In this document: positions 1 through 8,123 of the stretch, piece by piece
Numbering within the stretch: the stretch's first letter is position 1
Layout of the letters: every line of letters begins with the position of its first letter
Assembly (NCBI GenBank): GCA_910583775.1
Contig: CAJTYD010000012.1
Location: 1-45,611 of the forward strand
DNA length: 45,611 nucleotides
Reading direction: 5' to 3'
Origin: an uncultured Muribaculaceae bacterium
Lineage (GTDB): Bacteria > Bacteroidota > Bacteroidia > Bacteroidales > Muribaculaceae
Made by a program: the position numbers and the translations under genes
Notes under the pieces: generated by a model
The model's input: only the letters and a program-made list of their open reading frames with translations
Databases searched by the model: none
What the model was told of the DNA's origin: nothing

Positions 1-1
1 C

Positions 2-94
2 TCGCATCCTTGGGCGGCTTTGGCCCTTTGCTTTCAGTCACATACCTCGGTATGCTCCTTTCAGCAAATGACCAAATCCGCTCCAAGGCTGCGA
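2..94. repeat. Long imperfect inverted repeat (about 45-bp arms)
   Basis: Positions 2-46 and 49-94 are imperfect reverse complements around a 2-nt centre, with CATACC/GGTATG pairing closest to it and TCGCA/TGCGA at the outer ends. Shared blocks include CCTTGG, GCGG, TTTGG and TTTGCT. The element lies upstream of the ABC transporter genes. It may be the terminator of a gene beyond the window edge or an intergenic palindromic (REP/MITE-like) unit; no second copy was seen here. Confidence 0.6.
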
Positions 95-158
95 CTCCTA
101 CGGCCTCGAAATTTTAAGGAACAAGCTCTAAGTTAAATTTTAAGAGAACAGTATTATT

Positions 159-842
159 ATGAAGATAGAGATTTCAGACATAGAGAAAGTGTTTCGCACA
201 GAAACAGTTGAGACAGTGGCTCTCAATAAGGTATCGTTAAAGATCGAGGACGGAGAGTTCGTGGCCATCATGGGGCCCTCGGGCTGCGGCAAATCCACGC
301 TTCTCAATATCCTCGGCCTTCTCGACAGTCCCACATCGGGAAGTTACCTTCTTGACGGCAAGGAAGTGGGGAATCTTACCGAAAAGGGCCGCGCATCATA
401 CCGCAAGGGGAAACTCGGGTTCATCTTCCAGGCCTTCAATCTTATCGACATGATGACCGTGAAACAGAACATAATGCTTCCGCTGAATTGCCTGAATATT
501 CCGAAAGCCGAAAGAGAAAAAAGAGTGAATGAAATCATGGAGCGCATGGGTATCGCCCACCGCTGCGACCATTATCCCTCTCAGCTTTCAGGAGGCCAGC
601 AGCAAAGAGTGGCTATAGCCAGGGCAGTCGTTTCCAACCCGGGGCTTATCCTCGCCGACGAGCCGACAGGAAATCTCGACTCAAAAAACGGCGCGGAGGT
701 GATGGCGCTTCTCGAAGGGCTTCATCGCGCCGGAGCCACGATAGTTATGGTGACGCACTCTCAGAAAGACGCAGCTTTGGCCGACAGAGTGATCAACCTC
801 TTCGACGGACAGATAGTAGAGAATCTTAACGATAAAATGTAA
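159..842 (+). CDS. ABC transporter ATP-binding protein, LolD/MacB type
   Basis: This 227-residue protein is the cytoplasmic ATPase of an exporter of the MacB/LolCDE class. Walker A is GPSGCGKST (residues 39-47), the Q-loop is FIFQAFNL (about 88-95), the ABC signature is LSGGQQ (143-148) and Walker B runs into the D-loop as ILADEPTGNLD (164-174). The length is normal for the family. Its stop lies 8 nt before the permease start, so the two are an operon. The GNLD after Walker B is typical of MacB/LolD/FtsE subunits, which use ATP to drive mechanotransmission rather than classic transmembrane transport. The substrate cannot be told from sequence; lipoproteins, peptides or antimicrobials are known for relatives. 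Confidence 0.93.
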   Translation: MKIEISDIEKVFRTETVETVALNKVSLKIEDGEFVAIMGPSGCGKSTLLNILGLLDSPTSGSYLLDGKEVGNLTEKGRASYRKGKLGFIFQAFNLIDMMTVKQNIMLPLNCLNIPKAEREKRVNEIMERMGIAHRCDHYPSQLSGGQQQRVAIARAVVSNPGLILADEPTGNLDSKNGAEVMALLEGLHRAGATIVMVTHSQKDAALADRVINLFDGQIVENLNDKM

Positions 843-850
843 TCCACGCC

Positions 851-2368
851 ATGCTTAAGACTTTTACATCCGACCTTCGCCACAATCTCATAAAGATCTT
901 CTGTCTCTCGACAGGTCTTGCGATCGGAATGCTCTTAGTGGCAAAGGTATACTTCGAAAAGACGTTCGACACCTTACTCCCGGACGCCGAGAAAATCCAT
1001 ATCGTCAGCGAGAGCATCACCACCAACGGTGAGTATAAGGAATATGCCCAGACTGCCGGAGGAATCGCCCCCGCGCTCAAAAGATATGTTCCCCAGATCG
1101 AAAACGCCACGCGATTTGTCGAATTTTTTGGCGAGACAAACGTCGAGCTGCCCGACGGCAGGAAATTCGCGGCCAAAGGAATCGCTCTCACCGACAGCTG
1201 CTTCTTCGATGTGTTCCGTCAGAAAACATATCTCGGAGATCCCCACGAAGTTCTTGCAGTGGAATGGAATTGCATGATACCCCGCTCCCTTGCCGAAAGG
1301 ATGGGTGAAGACGTGATCGGAAAAGCACTGACTTCTCAGGCCGCTCCTGGAATGCAGGCGGTGATCGGCGGAATATATGAGGATTTCCCGGAAAACTCGG
1401 TGATGAAAAACCAAATATATATGTCGCTTTCCACCATCGGGCATTTTGCTTATGACGGACGCGAGAACATGGTGGGCAACGACAGCTATAAAAGCTATGT
1501 CACATATTCTCCCGATGTCAGCTATGACGACATAAAGCCGAACATACGCAGGATGCTCACCGAAAACATCTCTAAGGAATTTCTCGAAGATAGCCATTAC
1601 AATATCCTGACCGATCCTCTTGTAGGATATTATGCCAATCAGCCGGGAGTCCGGACCATGGACTGGATTCTCACAGCCCTCGCGGCCATCATCCTGCTTT
1701 CAGCCTCGCTCAATTATCTCCTGATTGTCTTAGGCCAGATGCAGTGGCGGTCAAAGGAGATGGCGGTAAGGAAATGCTTCGGGACAGACAACCGGAAGAT
1801 TTTCTCCATGATTCTTGGCGAAAGCCTCGCCTATATGATTGTTTCCTTAGGACTGGCGGTTCTTATAATCGCATCGCTGAAGAAGGAGTGCCTTCAGCTG
1901 CTGGGAGTCGATGCCTTCACTCTGTTGATGACAGACCGGATATGGATCCTCGATCTCATAGTGTGTCTTGTGATGCTGGCGATAACCGGCATTCTTCCGG
2001 CATGGCTGTTCTGCCGCACTCCCGTTTCGGGCGCCTTCCGCAAGAGCGGCAACGGCAAAAAGTTCTGGAAACTCGCGTTGCTGTCCGTGCAGTTTTTCGT
2101 CTCCGGTTTCCTGTTCTGCTTCCTTGTCCTGATAATGAGGCAATACTGTATGATCGACAACGCGGATTTAGGATATGACTATAAAGATGTCGCGATAGCG
2201 GATATAAACACCATTCCAGAAGAAAACCGTCAGACTCTGATTTCGGAGCTGAGACGTCTCGGTTCGGTAGAAAGAGTGGCGACGGCAACGATGGATTTCT
2301 CTCAATGGGGATACGGAAACAATTTATGGCCCGCAGGACACACAGAAAAACAGTATAATTATTCCTAG
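851..2368 (+). CDS. ABC transporter permease (FtsX/MacB type), N-terminal part ending at in-frame TAG
   Basis: This is the N-terminal two thirds of a MacB-type permease. It has an N-terminal membrane anchor (about residues 12-32), a periplasmic MacB_PCD-like domain, then a group of FtsX transmembrane helices from about residue 272, with the conserved MAVRKCFGT-type cytoplasmic loop near 300-310. The frame ends at TAG (2366-2368), and the same frame continues at once as the next entry. Together the two give about 788 codons, the usual length of full Bacteroidales FtsX-like permeases with two permease domains. The break is therefore a single nonsense codon in an otherwise intact gene, a sequencing error, or a natural split with re-initiation. 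Confidence 0.85.
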   Translation: MLKTFTSDLRHNLIKIFCLSTGLAIGMLLVAKVYFEKTFDTLLPDAEKIHIVSESITTNGEYKEYAQTAGGIAPALKRYVPQIENATRFVEFFGETNVELPDGRKFAAKGIALTDSCFFDVFRQKTYLGDPHEVLAVEWNCMIPRSLAERMGEDVIGKALTSQAAPGMQAVIGGIYEDFPENSVMKNQIYMSLSTIGHFAYDGRENMVGNDSYKSYVTYSPDVSYDDIKPNIRRMLTENISKEFLEDSHYNILTDPLVGYYANQPGVRTMDWILTALAAIILLSASLNYLLIVLGQMQWRSKEMAVRKCFGTDNRKIFSMILGESLAYMIVSLGLAVLIIASLKKECLQLLGVDAFTLLMTDRIWILDLIVCLVMLAITGILPAWLFCRTPVSGAFRKSGNGKKFWKLALLSVQFFVSGFLFCFLVLIMRQYCMIDNADLGYDYKDVAIADINTIPEENRQTLISELRRLGSVERVATATMDFSQWGYGNNLWPAGHTEKQYNYS

Positions 2369-3217
2369 ATGTATAACGCAGATCCTGAAATATTTCCTCT
2401 TCTCGGAATCAAATTCCTGCAGGGAAAGGCATTCGATGCTCTCCCCGACACGATCAGCCATAAGATTGTGGTGGAAGAGAAAATTATCGGCGTTATCAAT
2501 AGATTCTTCGATGGAAAAGGAGATCACATAATAGGACAGAAATATCTTGTGTCGGAGCATCATGACTCCAACGGCAACAACGAATATGAGATCTGTGGGG
2601 TGGTTCCCGATATGAGAAGAGGCGGTTTCACATCGCATGACTCTGATCCGCGGCCTGCCATAATCTATCCGACCGACACACCGCAGAGGACTCTGTATGT
2701 CCGCTTCAAGAAGCTCGACGGAGAAACCCTCGCCCGGGCGCAGGGAGTGATCGACCGGCTTTTTCCTGACAAAGAGATAGTTATTTTTGCAATGAAGGAT
2801 GAGATAGACGCTAAGAAAGCTCCCGTTAAACATTTCGGGACATCAGTAATGATAGCCGGCATCATCATCATCCTGATCACTCTTGTAGGACTGATAGGAT
2901 ATACGGCCAACGAAGTGAACCGCCGGGCAAAAGAGATCGCGATCCGCAAGGTGAACGGCATGAGTGTCGGCGACATACTGAAGATATTTGTCAAGGATAT
3001 TCTTTTCGTGGCGATCCCCTCGCTGCTTCTCGGATTCATCGGCGCCATCATAATCGGCAAGCGATGGCTCGGCCAGTTCACCGACCAGGTATCCCTCTCC
3101 CCTCTATCTATGCTCGGCACGGTAACCGTAATCCTTGTGATTCTCGCAGCCGTAGTTATCGCCGCCTGCCTCCGCGTGGCGAAAGCCAACCCCGTCAACT
3201 ACCTCCGCGACGAATAA
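2369..3217 (+). CDS. ABC transporter permease, C-terminal part (second FtsX domain)
   Basis: This is the in-frame continuation of the preceding gene: ATG follows the TAG with no gap (TAGATG). The 282 residues begin inside the second periplasmic domain (a PEIFPLLGIKFLQGKAF-type stretch that in intact homologues is internal) and end with the second FtsX domain: a helix near 162-182, the conserved RAKEIAIRKVNG loop, then two more helices. There is no signal sequence at the new start, so as a separate protein its first residues would need to be exported from an unusual position. If translated, it would most likely arise by termination-reinitiation or TAG readthrough. Otherwise the whole permease (851-3217) is a pseudogene. 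Confidence 0.75.
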   Translation: MYNADPEIFPLLGIKFLQGKAFDALPDTISHKIVVEEKIIGVINRFFDGKGDHIIGQKYLVSEHHDSNGNNEYEICGVVPDMRRGGFTSHDSDPRPAIIYPTDTPQRTLYVRFKKLDGETLARAQGVIDRLFPDKEIVIFAMKDEIDAKKAPVKHFGTSVMIAGIIIILITLVGLIGYTANEVNRRAKEIAIRKVNGMSVGDILKIFVKDILFVAIPSLLLGFIGAIIIGKRWLGQFTDQVSLSPLSMLGTVTVILVILAAVVIAACLRVAKANPVNYLRDE

Positions 3218-3238
3218 AACCGAAAATATTATTTTGTT

Positions 3239-3537
3239 ATAAAAACATCCCGCAAAGTGGCAAAAGGGCCCGCGGAGGTTTTCCCGCAAAGACTTTTGTT
3301 TCTGGGTTGGCTCAATTCAGAGGTGCGCCTTCGGCTTTTAGAGTGCGCCGAGGGCGGACGCGCAGAGGCTTCAGCAATGTTTTTCGGCATCGTTTTAGCG
3401 GCTGGCTCTGCGTGCTCTAAAAGTTGAAGACGCAGTCTCCTCTTCTTAAAACATCCCAAAGCGTTGTCCCTACAATCGATAATGCTTTGCGGTAGAATCC
3501 TTTGCGGGTCCTTCTGCCCCTTTGCGGGAGGTTTTAT
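3239..3537. repeat. Foldback/MITE-like element with about 40-bp inverted termini
   Basis: Positions 3239-3278 and 3499-3537 are inverted copies with about 85% match by eye, sharing the blocks ATAAAA, TCCCGCAAAG, GGCA, AAGG and CCCGC. Inside lies a second inverted pair, 3335-3352 against 3406-3423 (CTTTTAGAG outermost). CCCGCAAAG or its complement CTTTGCGG(G) occurs five times in the element. It starts 22 nt after the permease stop and encodes no convincing protein. It is read as a non-autonomous foldback element or a large structured intergenic repeat. Confidence 0.6.
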
Positions 3538-3638
3538 TTCACTAATATTAAAATAGAGTTATTTCCGCAAAATTAAATAAAATTCAGAACCTAACAGCAA
3601 AAAAACAAACCGAATCGGCTGCCTTCCATTATATTTCT

Positions 3639-3666
3639 AATTTAAATTTCTCGCGAAATTTAAATT
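3639..3666. repeat. AT-rich perfect hairpin
   Basis: Two 12-nt arms, AATTTAAATTTC and its exact complement, surround a TCGC loop. It lies between the foldback element and the IS5-family remnant. No T-tract makes it an obvious terminator. Confidence 0.55.
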
Positions 3667-3696
3667 CAAACCCAACTTTCCTCAGATACCGCTATA

Positions 3697-4183
3697 AGAA
3701 ACTGTTTAAATTTGATTTTGAAAAATGTTATAGGCCATCACAAGCCCCCAGCCAAAGTGTTGAAGGAGAAAAACATTGTTCATATGTATAGAATAAATCT
3801 CTATCAGACACTTTTGACCGAGGGTCAATGATCTTATCTAAACAAAGTATTCTTTGAAAATGATTGTCGCAAACGCAAAAATTCTCTTCGAAGCCTTTTA
3901 AAACGGTTTGTATCTTTTGGTTACAGGATGCCAATGGAGAATGCTCCCACATGACTATCCGAAATGGCTGTAGGTATACTATTATTTCCGGAAATGATTT
4001 CGAGATGGAAGAATCGAGCGTTTCATCCCAAAACGACTCAGATGGGTAGTTGAACGTACTTTCTCTTGGCTTGACTTGTTCCGTCGCCTTTCTCGAAATT
4101 ATGAAGAATCACCCGAGGTGGCTGAAGAAATGATTGACGTGGCCGCCATAAAAATTTTATTGAATAAAAATTAAACAGTTTCT
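3697..4183 (+). mobile_element. Internally deleted IS5-family insertion sequence (transposase remnant)
   Basis: The ends are matching terminal inverted repeats, AGAAACTGTTTAA(A)TTT on the left (3697-3713) and its complement on the right (4170-4183), each flanked by TA, which fits a 2-bp TA target duplication. In the plus frame ending at TAA 4172-4174, decayed transposase pieces are readable. The N-terminal DUF4096-like part has CRKRKNSLR, then TGCQWRMLPHDYPKW. It joins a C-terminal part with RWVVERTFSWLDLFRRL and AAIKILLNK. In-frame stops and one frame change are present, and the central DDE catalytic region is missing. The 487-bp length is about half of a normal IS5-family element. It cannot make an active transposase but could be mobilised in trans. 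Confidence 0.85.
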
Positions 4184-4226
4184 TAGTAAAAATAGCCGGA
4201 TATTTTAAGAATTAAATAAAAAATTA

Positions 4227-4234
4227 TAAATTTG
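4227..4234 (+). promoter_or_regulatory. Bacteroidales -7 promoter element for the C10 protease
   Basis: TAAATTTG matches the TAnnTTTG -7 consensus. A T-rich TTTT lies 20 nt upstream in place of the -33 TTTG. The predicted leader to the ATG at 4333 is about 90 nt. Confidence 0.5.
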
Positions 4235-4332
4235 CATCCAGGCTCATCTATATTGGCTTTTAAATTATACGTTTAACCTAAAATCAAAACCGTTCTGAGA
4301 TAAATCTTCAGACAGAACGCCTAATACACATT

Positions 4333-7212
4333 ATGAAAAAGATTTTTACCCTATTGCTTCTGTTAGCTACATTTTCCGGAAGTTTTGCCCGAAAGATTAC
4401 AGAAACTGAAGCAATGACAGTTGCTCGACAATTCCTGACAAATGATTCTCAGACAAGAGCAACACCTACCTTGGTTTCAACAAAATCAGTGTTTTCTTTT
4501 GAAGAGACTCAACCTTTTTACATATTTAACTATAATAATCATACCGGTTTCGTTATCGTAAGCGGAGATGACCGCGCTCGCAAGATTTTAGGCTATTCCC
4601 ATACCGGTTCGATAGACTCCGATAATCTGCCTCCTCAACTATCCTGGCTCCTCAGTGAATATGCCGCTCAGATATCATCACTGAAACCATCCTCCCCTAC
4701 CGATCCCTCCTGGAACGAAAAGAGTCTCACGCGCGCAGCTGATGAAAATACGAAAGTGCTGAAAACGGCCAACTGGGGTCAGTCATGGCCTTACAATCGT
4801 CTGTGTCCCGTAACAAATGAGAACAAACTTACGTTGACGGGCTGCACCGCGACTGCCATGGCAATAGCCATGAAGTATCATAACTGGCCTCCCAAAGGGA
4901 CTCGTACCCATCAATATCATCTTGAAATGCCTGATCTTACCGCCGATTTAAAATGTGATTTCGAAAACACACAGTTTCAATGGGATCTGATGGATGACAT
5001 TGTCTCCGAACAGTCTACCGAAGATTCACAGCTTGCCGTAGCCACTCTTATGAAAAGTGTAGCAATCTCCCTGAATTCTTTTTTTGGATGTGCGGCTACA
5101 GGAGCTCAAGCATATCATATCGTTGGCTCGCTAAGAGAATATTTCCAATATGATTATTCATGCCAGACTTTAGCTAAGTCAACCTTCACTAACTATGAAT
5201 GGGAGGATATTATAGTCAACCAGATCAATAAAAATCATCCGATCGTATATTGCGGACATTCATCACAAGACATCACACAAGGACATACATGGGTGTTGGA
5301 TGGATATGACAAAGCCAACGCTCTCTATCATTTCAACTGGGGATGGGACGGCTATCAAAACGGCTTTTTCTCTTTAGAAGCATCCGTTGATTCATCCGGT
5401 CCTTCCAATGTTTACACAACGGATCAGAAAATGATAATCAACATCTTCCCTAAATCAAAGGAGTATGATGATTATTCAAGAGCTTATGTTGAATACCCAC
5501 ATCATTTTGCCGATTATGATCCTAAAGTTCGTGGAGGATTATTGATTGACGTAGAAGACATCGAAACAGGCAAACCTTTTAATGCCTCGATCAATAATAT
5601 TCTTCTGCCTCCCAAAAGCCGTTTTGAATTTCAGTTAGCGATTGTTGATGAAAACAGCCGAATAAAAGAAGTTATAAATAGAATTTCCGGCGCAATGAAT
5701 TCTGAGGATGTCTGGGGGATACTTCCCTTAAAGATACAAAACTGTATCGTCAATACTGAGATTTCAAATAACGATTATCTCCAATTGATAGCTATAGAAA
5801 TCCGGGATGAGAATGACAATAAGGGAGAATATAAATTCGTTACCGGTACGATTGACGCTCCTACAAAAATTCCTGTCAAAGGAAATTTACCAAATCTTAT
5901 AAATGTAAGTGTTAAATCAGATAATAATATCATTTTAAAGTTGAGAGATATCTCATCCGGATCGCTTGAATTTAAAGAATATAATGACGGAGATGTCATA
6001 AAGGCTATGCCGGGCTCACAACTTCAATTTGAAATTACTCCCCTGACTGAAAACAAAGACTACGGCATAACCTATTCAGTCTATGACTGTTTCCGGCGTT
6101 TCAACAAAGTCTGGCTCAATGAATCAGAACCCAATAAAGTTAGCGGCTCTTTTGAATGCCTCAACGAGTCCACCACTTTTAATATCAGTTACGATATGCT
6201 TCAGACACAATCTCTTGAATTAAAAGATGCCGGGAGTCTTGCAAATAAGATTAATGAGGAAAAGGCAAGTACAATTTCATCCCTCAAGCTAAGCGGAAAA
6301 ATCAATGCTCAGGATATGTGGTATATCAATGAGAATTTCCAAAATCTAAGTTATCTTGACCTTAAAGAAACGGATATAGAAGAAAGCAACAATCAGTCGT
6401 TGCCCGAATATGGAGACTTTATTCCGAATCTACAGGAAAAGAATAAACTTCCGGAATACAGCTTCTGGAGTCTAAGGAGACTTAAAGAGATTGTGCTTCC
6501 GACGTCATTGGAGAAAATTGGAAGTTCATCATTTAGGGAATGCAATTTAACTGAACTAATACTTCCCGAAAAAATAAAAGAATTAAGTTCCTGGATAGCC
6601 AATGAAAATAGAAACCTATCAACTGTCTACTGTCTTAATCCTGTTCCCCCTGTATTCATCAGGACCCCGGCTTTCAATGACACCAAATGTTTTGAAAACG
6701 GTATTTTATATGTTCCGATAGGAAGCAAGGCTGCGTATGAGTCTGCAATAGTCTGGAAAGATTTTCCAAAAATAGTAGAAGTCGATTTCTCAAAACTGGA
6801 TGATGTCACAATTAATATTAACAAAACCGTCTTAAAGCTAAAAAAGGGAGAAACGGCAACCCTACTTGCGACTGTTTTACCGGAAACAACCCCTTACAAA
6901 ACTGTTCTCTGGAGCAGCAGCAATGAAAATGTAGCAACTGTAACTGTGAGCGGCGTTGTGACCGGAACAGGTATAGGAGAAGCTAATATTGTGGCAAAAT
7001 GCGGATATGTTTCAGCATCATGCAAAGTGATTGTAGAAGACTCATCGGATATAGAGGAGGTCATTCAACCCGATAAGCCTTTCTCCGTCTATAACCTTAA
7101 CGGAATGTGTCTGAAATCTTCATGCTTGTTGGAAACGCTTCGGCAATTCCCCGCAGGGGTATATATTTTACGATTTGAAAACGGAACAACACGAAAAGTC
7201 GTTATCAGATAA
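4333..7212 (+). CDS. Secreted C10-family (streptopain-like) cysteine protease with LRR, Big_2 and sorting domain
   Basis: This 959-residue exported protease has a signal peptide (residues 1-19) and a propeptide typical of family C10 (about 20-140, with GFVIVSGDDRA). In the catalytic domain the nucleophile is Cys171 in TGCTATAMA and the general base is His318 in GHTWVLDGY; NWGWDGYQNGFF (335-346) is the conserved C10 tryptophan stretch. A BspA-type leucine-rich segment (about 630-820) is followed by a bacterial Ig-like Big_2 domain (about 824-905). The last 42 residues (VYNLNG, PAGVYILR, KVVIR) have the pattern of a type IX secretion C-terminal sorting domain. It therefore probably leaves through the T9SS, whose processing enzyme PorU is encoded at 8794-12180. 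The gene appears more AT-rich than the porU block. Substrates are unknown; SpeB and interpain relatives cut host proteins. Confidence 0.9.
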   Translation: MKKIFTLLLLLATFSGSFARKITETEAMTVARQFLTNDSQTRATPTLVSTKSVFSFEETQPFYIFNYNNHTGFVIVSGDDRARKILGYSHTGSIDSDNLPPQLSWLLSEYAAQISSLKPSSPTDPSWNEKSLTRAADENTKVLKTANWGQSWPYNRLCPVTNENKLTLTGCTATAMAIAMKYHNWPPKGTRTHQYHLEMPDLTADLKCDFENTQFQWDLMDDIVSEQSTEDSQLAVATLMKSVAISLNSFFGCAATGAQAYHIVGSLREYFQYDYSCQTLAKSTFTNYEWEDIIVNQINKNHPIVYCGHSSQDITQGHTWVLDGYDKANALYHFNWGWDGYQNGFFSLEASVDSSGPSNVYTTDQKMIINIFPKSKEYDDYSRAYVEYPHHFADYDPKVRGGLLIDVEDIETGKPFNASINNILLPPKSRFEFQLAIVDENSRIKEVINRISGAMNSEDVWGILPLKIQNCIVNTEISNNDYLQLIAIEIRDENDNKGEYKFVTGTIDAPTKIPVKGNLPNLINVSVKSDNNIILKLRDISSGSLEFKEYNDGDVIKAMPGSQLQFEITPLTENKDYGITYSVYDCFRRFNKVWLNESEPNKVSGSFECLNESTTFNISYDMLQTQSLELKDAGSLANKINEEKASTISSLKLSGKINAQDMWYINENFQNLSYLDLKETDIEESNNQSLPEYGDFIPNLQEKNKLPEYSFWSLRRLKEIVLPTSLEKIGSSSFRECNLTELILPEKIKELSSWIANENRNLSTVYCLNPVPPVFIRTPAFNDTKCFENGILYVPIGSKAAYESAIVWKDFPKIVEVDFSKLDDVTININKTVLKLKKGETATLLATVLPETTPYKTVLWSSSNENVATVTVSGVVTGTGIGEANIVAKCGYVSASCKVIVEDSSDIEEVIQPDKPFSVYNLNGMCLKSSCLLETLRQFPAGVYILRFENGTTRKVVIR

Positions 7213-7260
7213 TCCCCTTTAAATGAGATGATTTGTCTAATCCTCAATAACTAAAACTCA

Positions 7261-7527
7261 TTATAATCGGTTGCGTAGAGCCTTGAGTCTCTTTATGCCT
7301 TCGGCCCCGAGGATAGTCAGACCGCCATATTGTGCGGTCTTTGCCATTCCGAAAAACAAAGTCCAAAGGACGCCTTTTGCTGCAACACTTATCGGGAGTG
7401 AGAACTGCACGAAAGAAAGGATATAAAAGGGGATACACGACAGCAAGACAATGACTCCCGTCCGGAAGGAGAGCCTCCTCAGCCTATTGTTCAGGGCATG
7501 CCAGACCTTGATAAAAAAAGCTTTCAT
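7261..7527 (-). CDS. Small two-helix membrane protein, function unknown
   Basis: This 88-residue protein has a basic N-terminus (residues 1-22) and two hydrophobic helices (about 24-42 and 47-70), then a basic tail (KRLKALRNRL). It starts 5 nt after the stop of the FAH-like gene and so is the last gene of the porU-rex group. It resembles the small membrane proteins carrying a 'transporter suffix' pattern, but I do not recognise it firmly. It may work with the FAH-like protein, judged only from linkage. Confidence 0.65.
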   Translation of the reverse strand: MKAFFIKVWHALNNRLRRLSFRTGVIVLLSCIPFYILSFVQFSLPISVAAKGVLWTLFFGMAKTAQYGGLTILGAEGIKRLKALRNRL

Positions 7528-7532
7528 ATCCG

Positions 7533-8117
7533 TCAGCGCATCCTGATGGTGAGGAGGTTCCGGTCGGAGGGGAGAGTGACGTCGAGGGTGTCGCCGATAT
7601 GGAGAGGCAATCCCTCGGGCATCATGGCCGCAAGGACAATATCGCCGGTCTTCATGGTGTTGTCGCTGCTTACCATCGACACCGCTTCGTCGATGGATCT
7701 GTTAATCCGATCAAATTCATATCCATATTCTTCAGAGCCGCATTTCACTTTTATGTTACGGGATTCCAAAAGCTGATTCTTATCCACGAAATCTCCCATA
7801 AGGCAACTGCGGTCGAAAGCCACGGCCCTGCTCCAGGGTTTTCCGGCCTCAGACAGCTCTCTGAGAAGATTCTTGGCCACTACGCAGACAGCCATCGTAG
7901 CTTCGGAGTAATATCTCGATGCGAACTTCGGAGCGATGTTCTTGCCGAGCCGGTCGATTCTCACCGCTATTGAGGGAATGCCGACAAATTCCGTGTCGAA
8001 ATCCGGAATGAAGAAGGGATTGTTGCTTCTCAGAAGAGTGGAATCAGGCAATGTGTACCATTCCGCAGTCTCCCCGGGCCCGGTCGCATAATTCGATATA
8101 ACGCAAAATATTTTCAT
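7533..8117 (-). CDS. FAH-superfamily-like protein, apparently lacking the metal ligands
   Basis: The 194 residues follow the compact Bacteroidales fumarylacetoacetate-hydrolase fold. They start MKIFCVISNY, then have a substrate-loop region FFIPDF (35-40) and the family stretch VRIDRLGKNIAPKFASRYY (52-70). In active relatives as I know them, an E-x-E pair precedes VRI and an Asp sits in a GxDFTARD-type motif. Here those places read IPS (47-49) and AVCVVAKN (76-83), so neither the Glu pair nor the Asp is present. The late GTPAGVG-type loop is replaced by AAMMPEGLP. The protein is therefore probably not a metal-dependent hydrolase. It lies 6 nt after rex and 5 nt before a small membrane protein, so it is co-transcribed with both. 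Confidence 0.8.
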   Translation of the reverse strand: MKIFCVISNYATGPGETAEWYTLPDSTLLRSNNPFFIPDFDTEFVGIPSIAVRIDRLGKNIAPKFASRYYSEATMAVCVVAKNLLRELSEAGKPWSRAVAFDRSCLMGDFVDKNQLLESRNIKVKCGSEEYGYEFDRINRSIDEAVSMVSSDNTMKTGDIVLAAMMPEGLPLHIGDTLDVTLPSDRNLLTIRMR

Positions 8118-8123
8118 AATCGA

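Noticed and set aside
119..129. GAACAAGCTCT shared at similar distance before the start codons at 159 and 44368 (second copy 44326-44336)
   Set aside because: Only 11 nt and two copies; the surrounding leaders differ, so chance cannot be excluded.
851..3217. Recoded TAG (alternative genetic code)
   Set aside because: Other genes in the window end with TAG, so the codon works as a stop; mutation, error or re-initiation are simpler.
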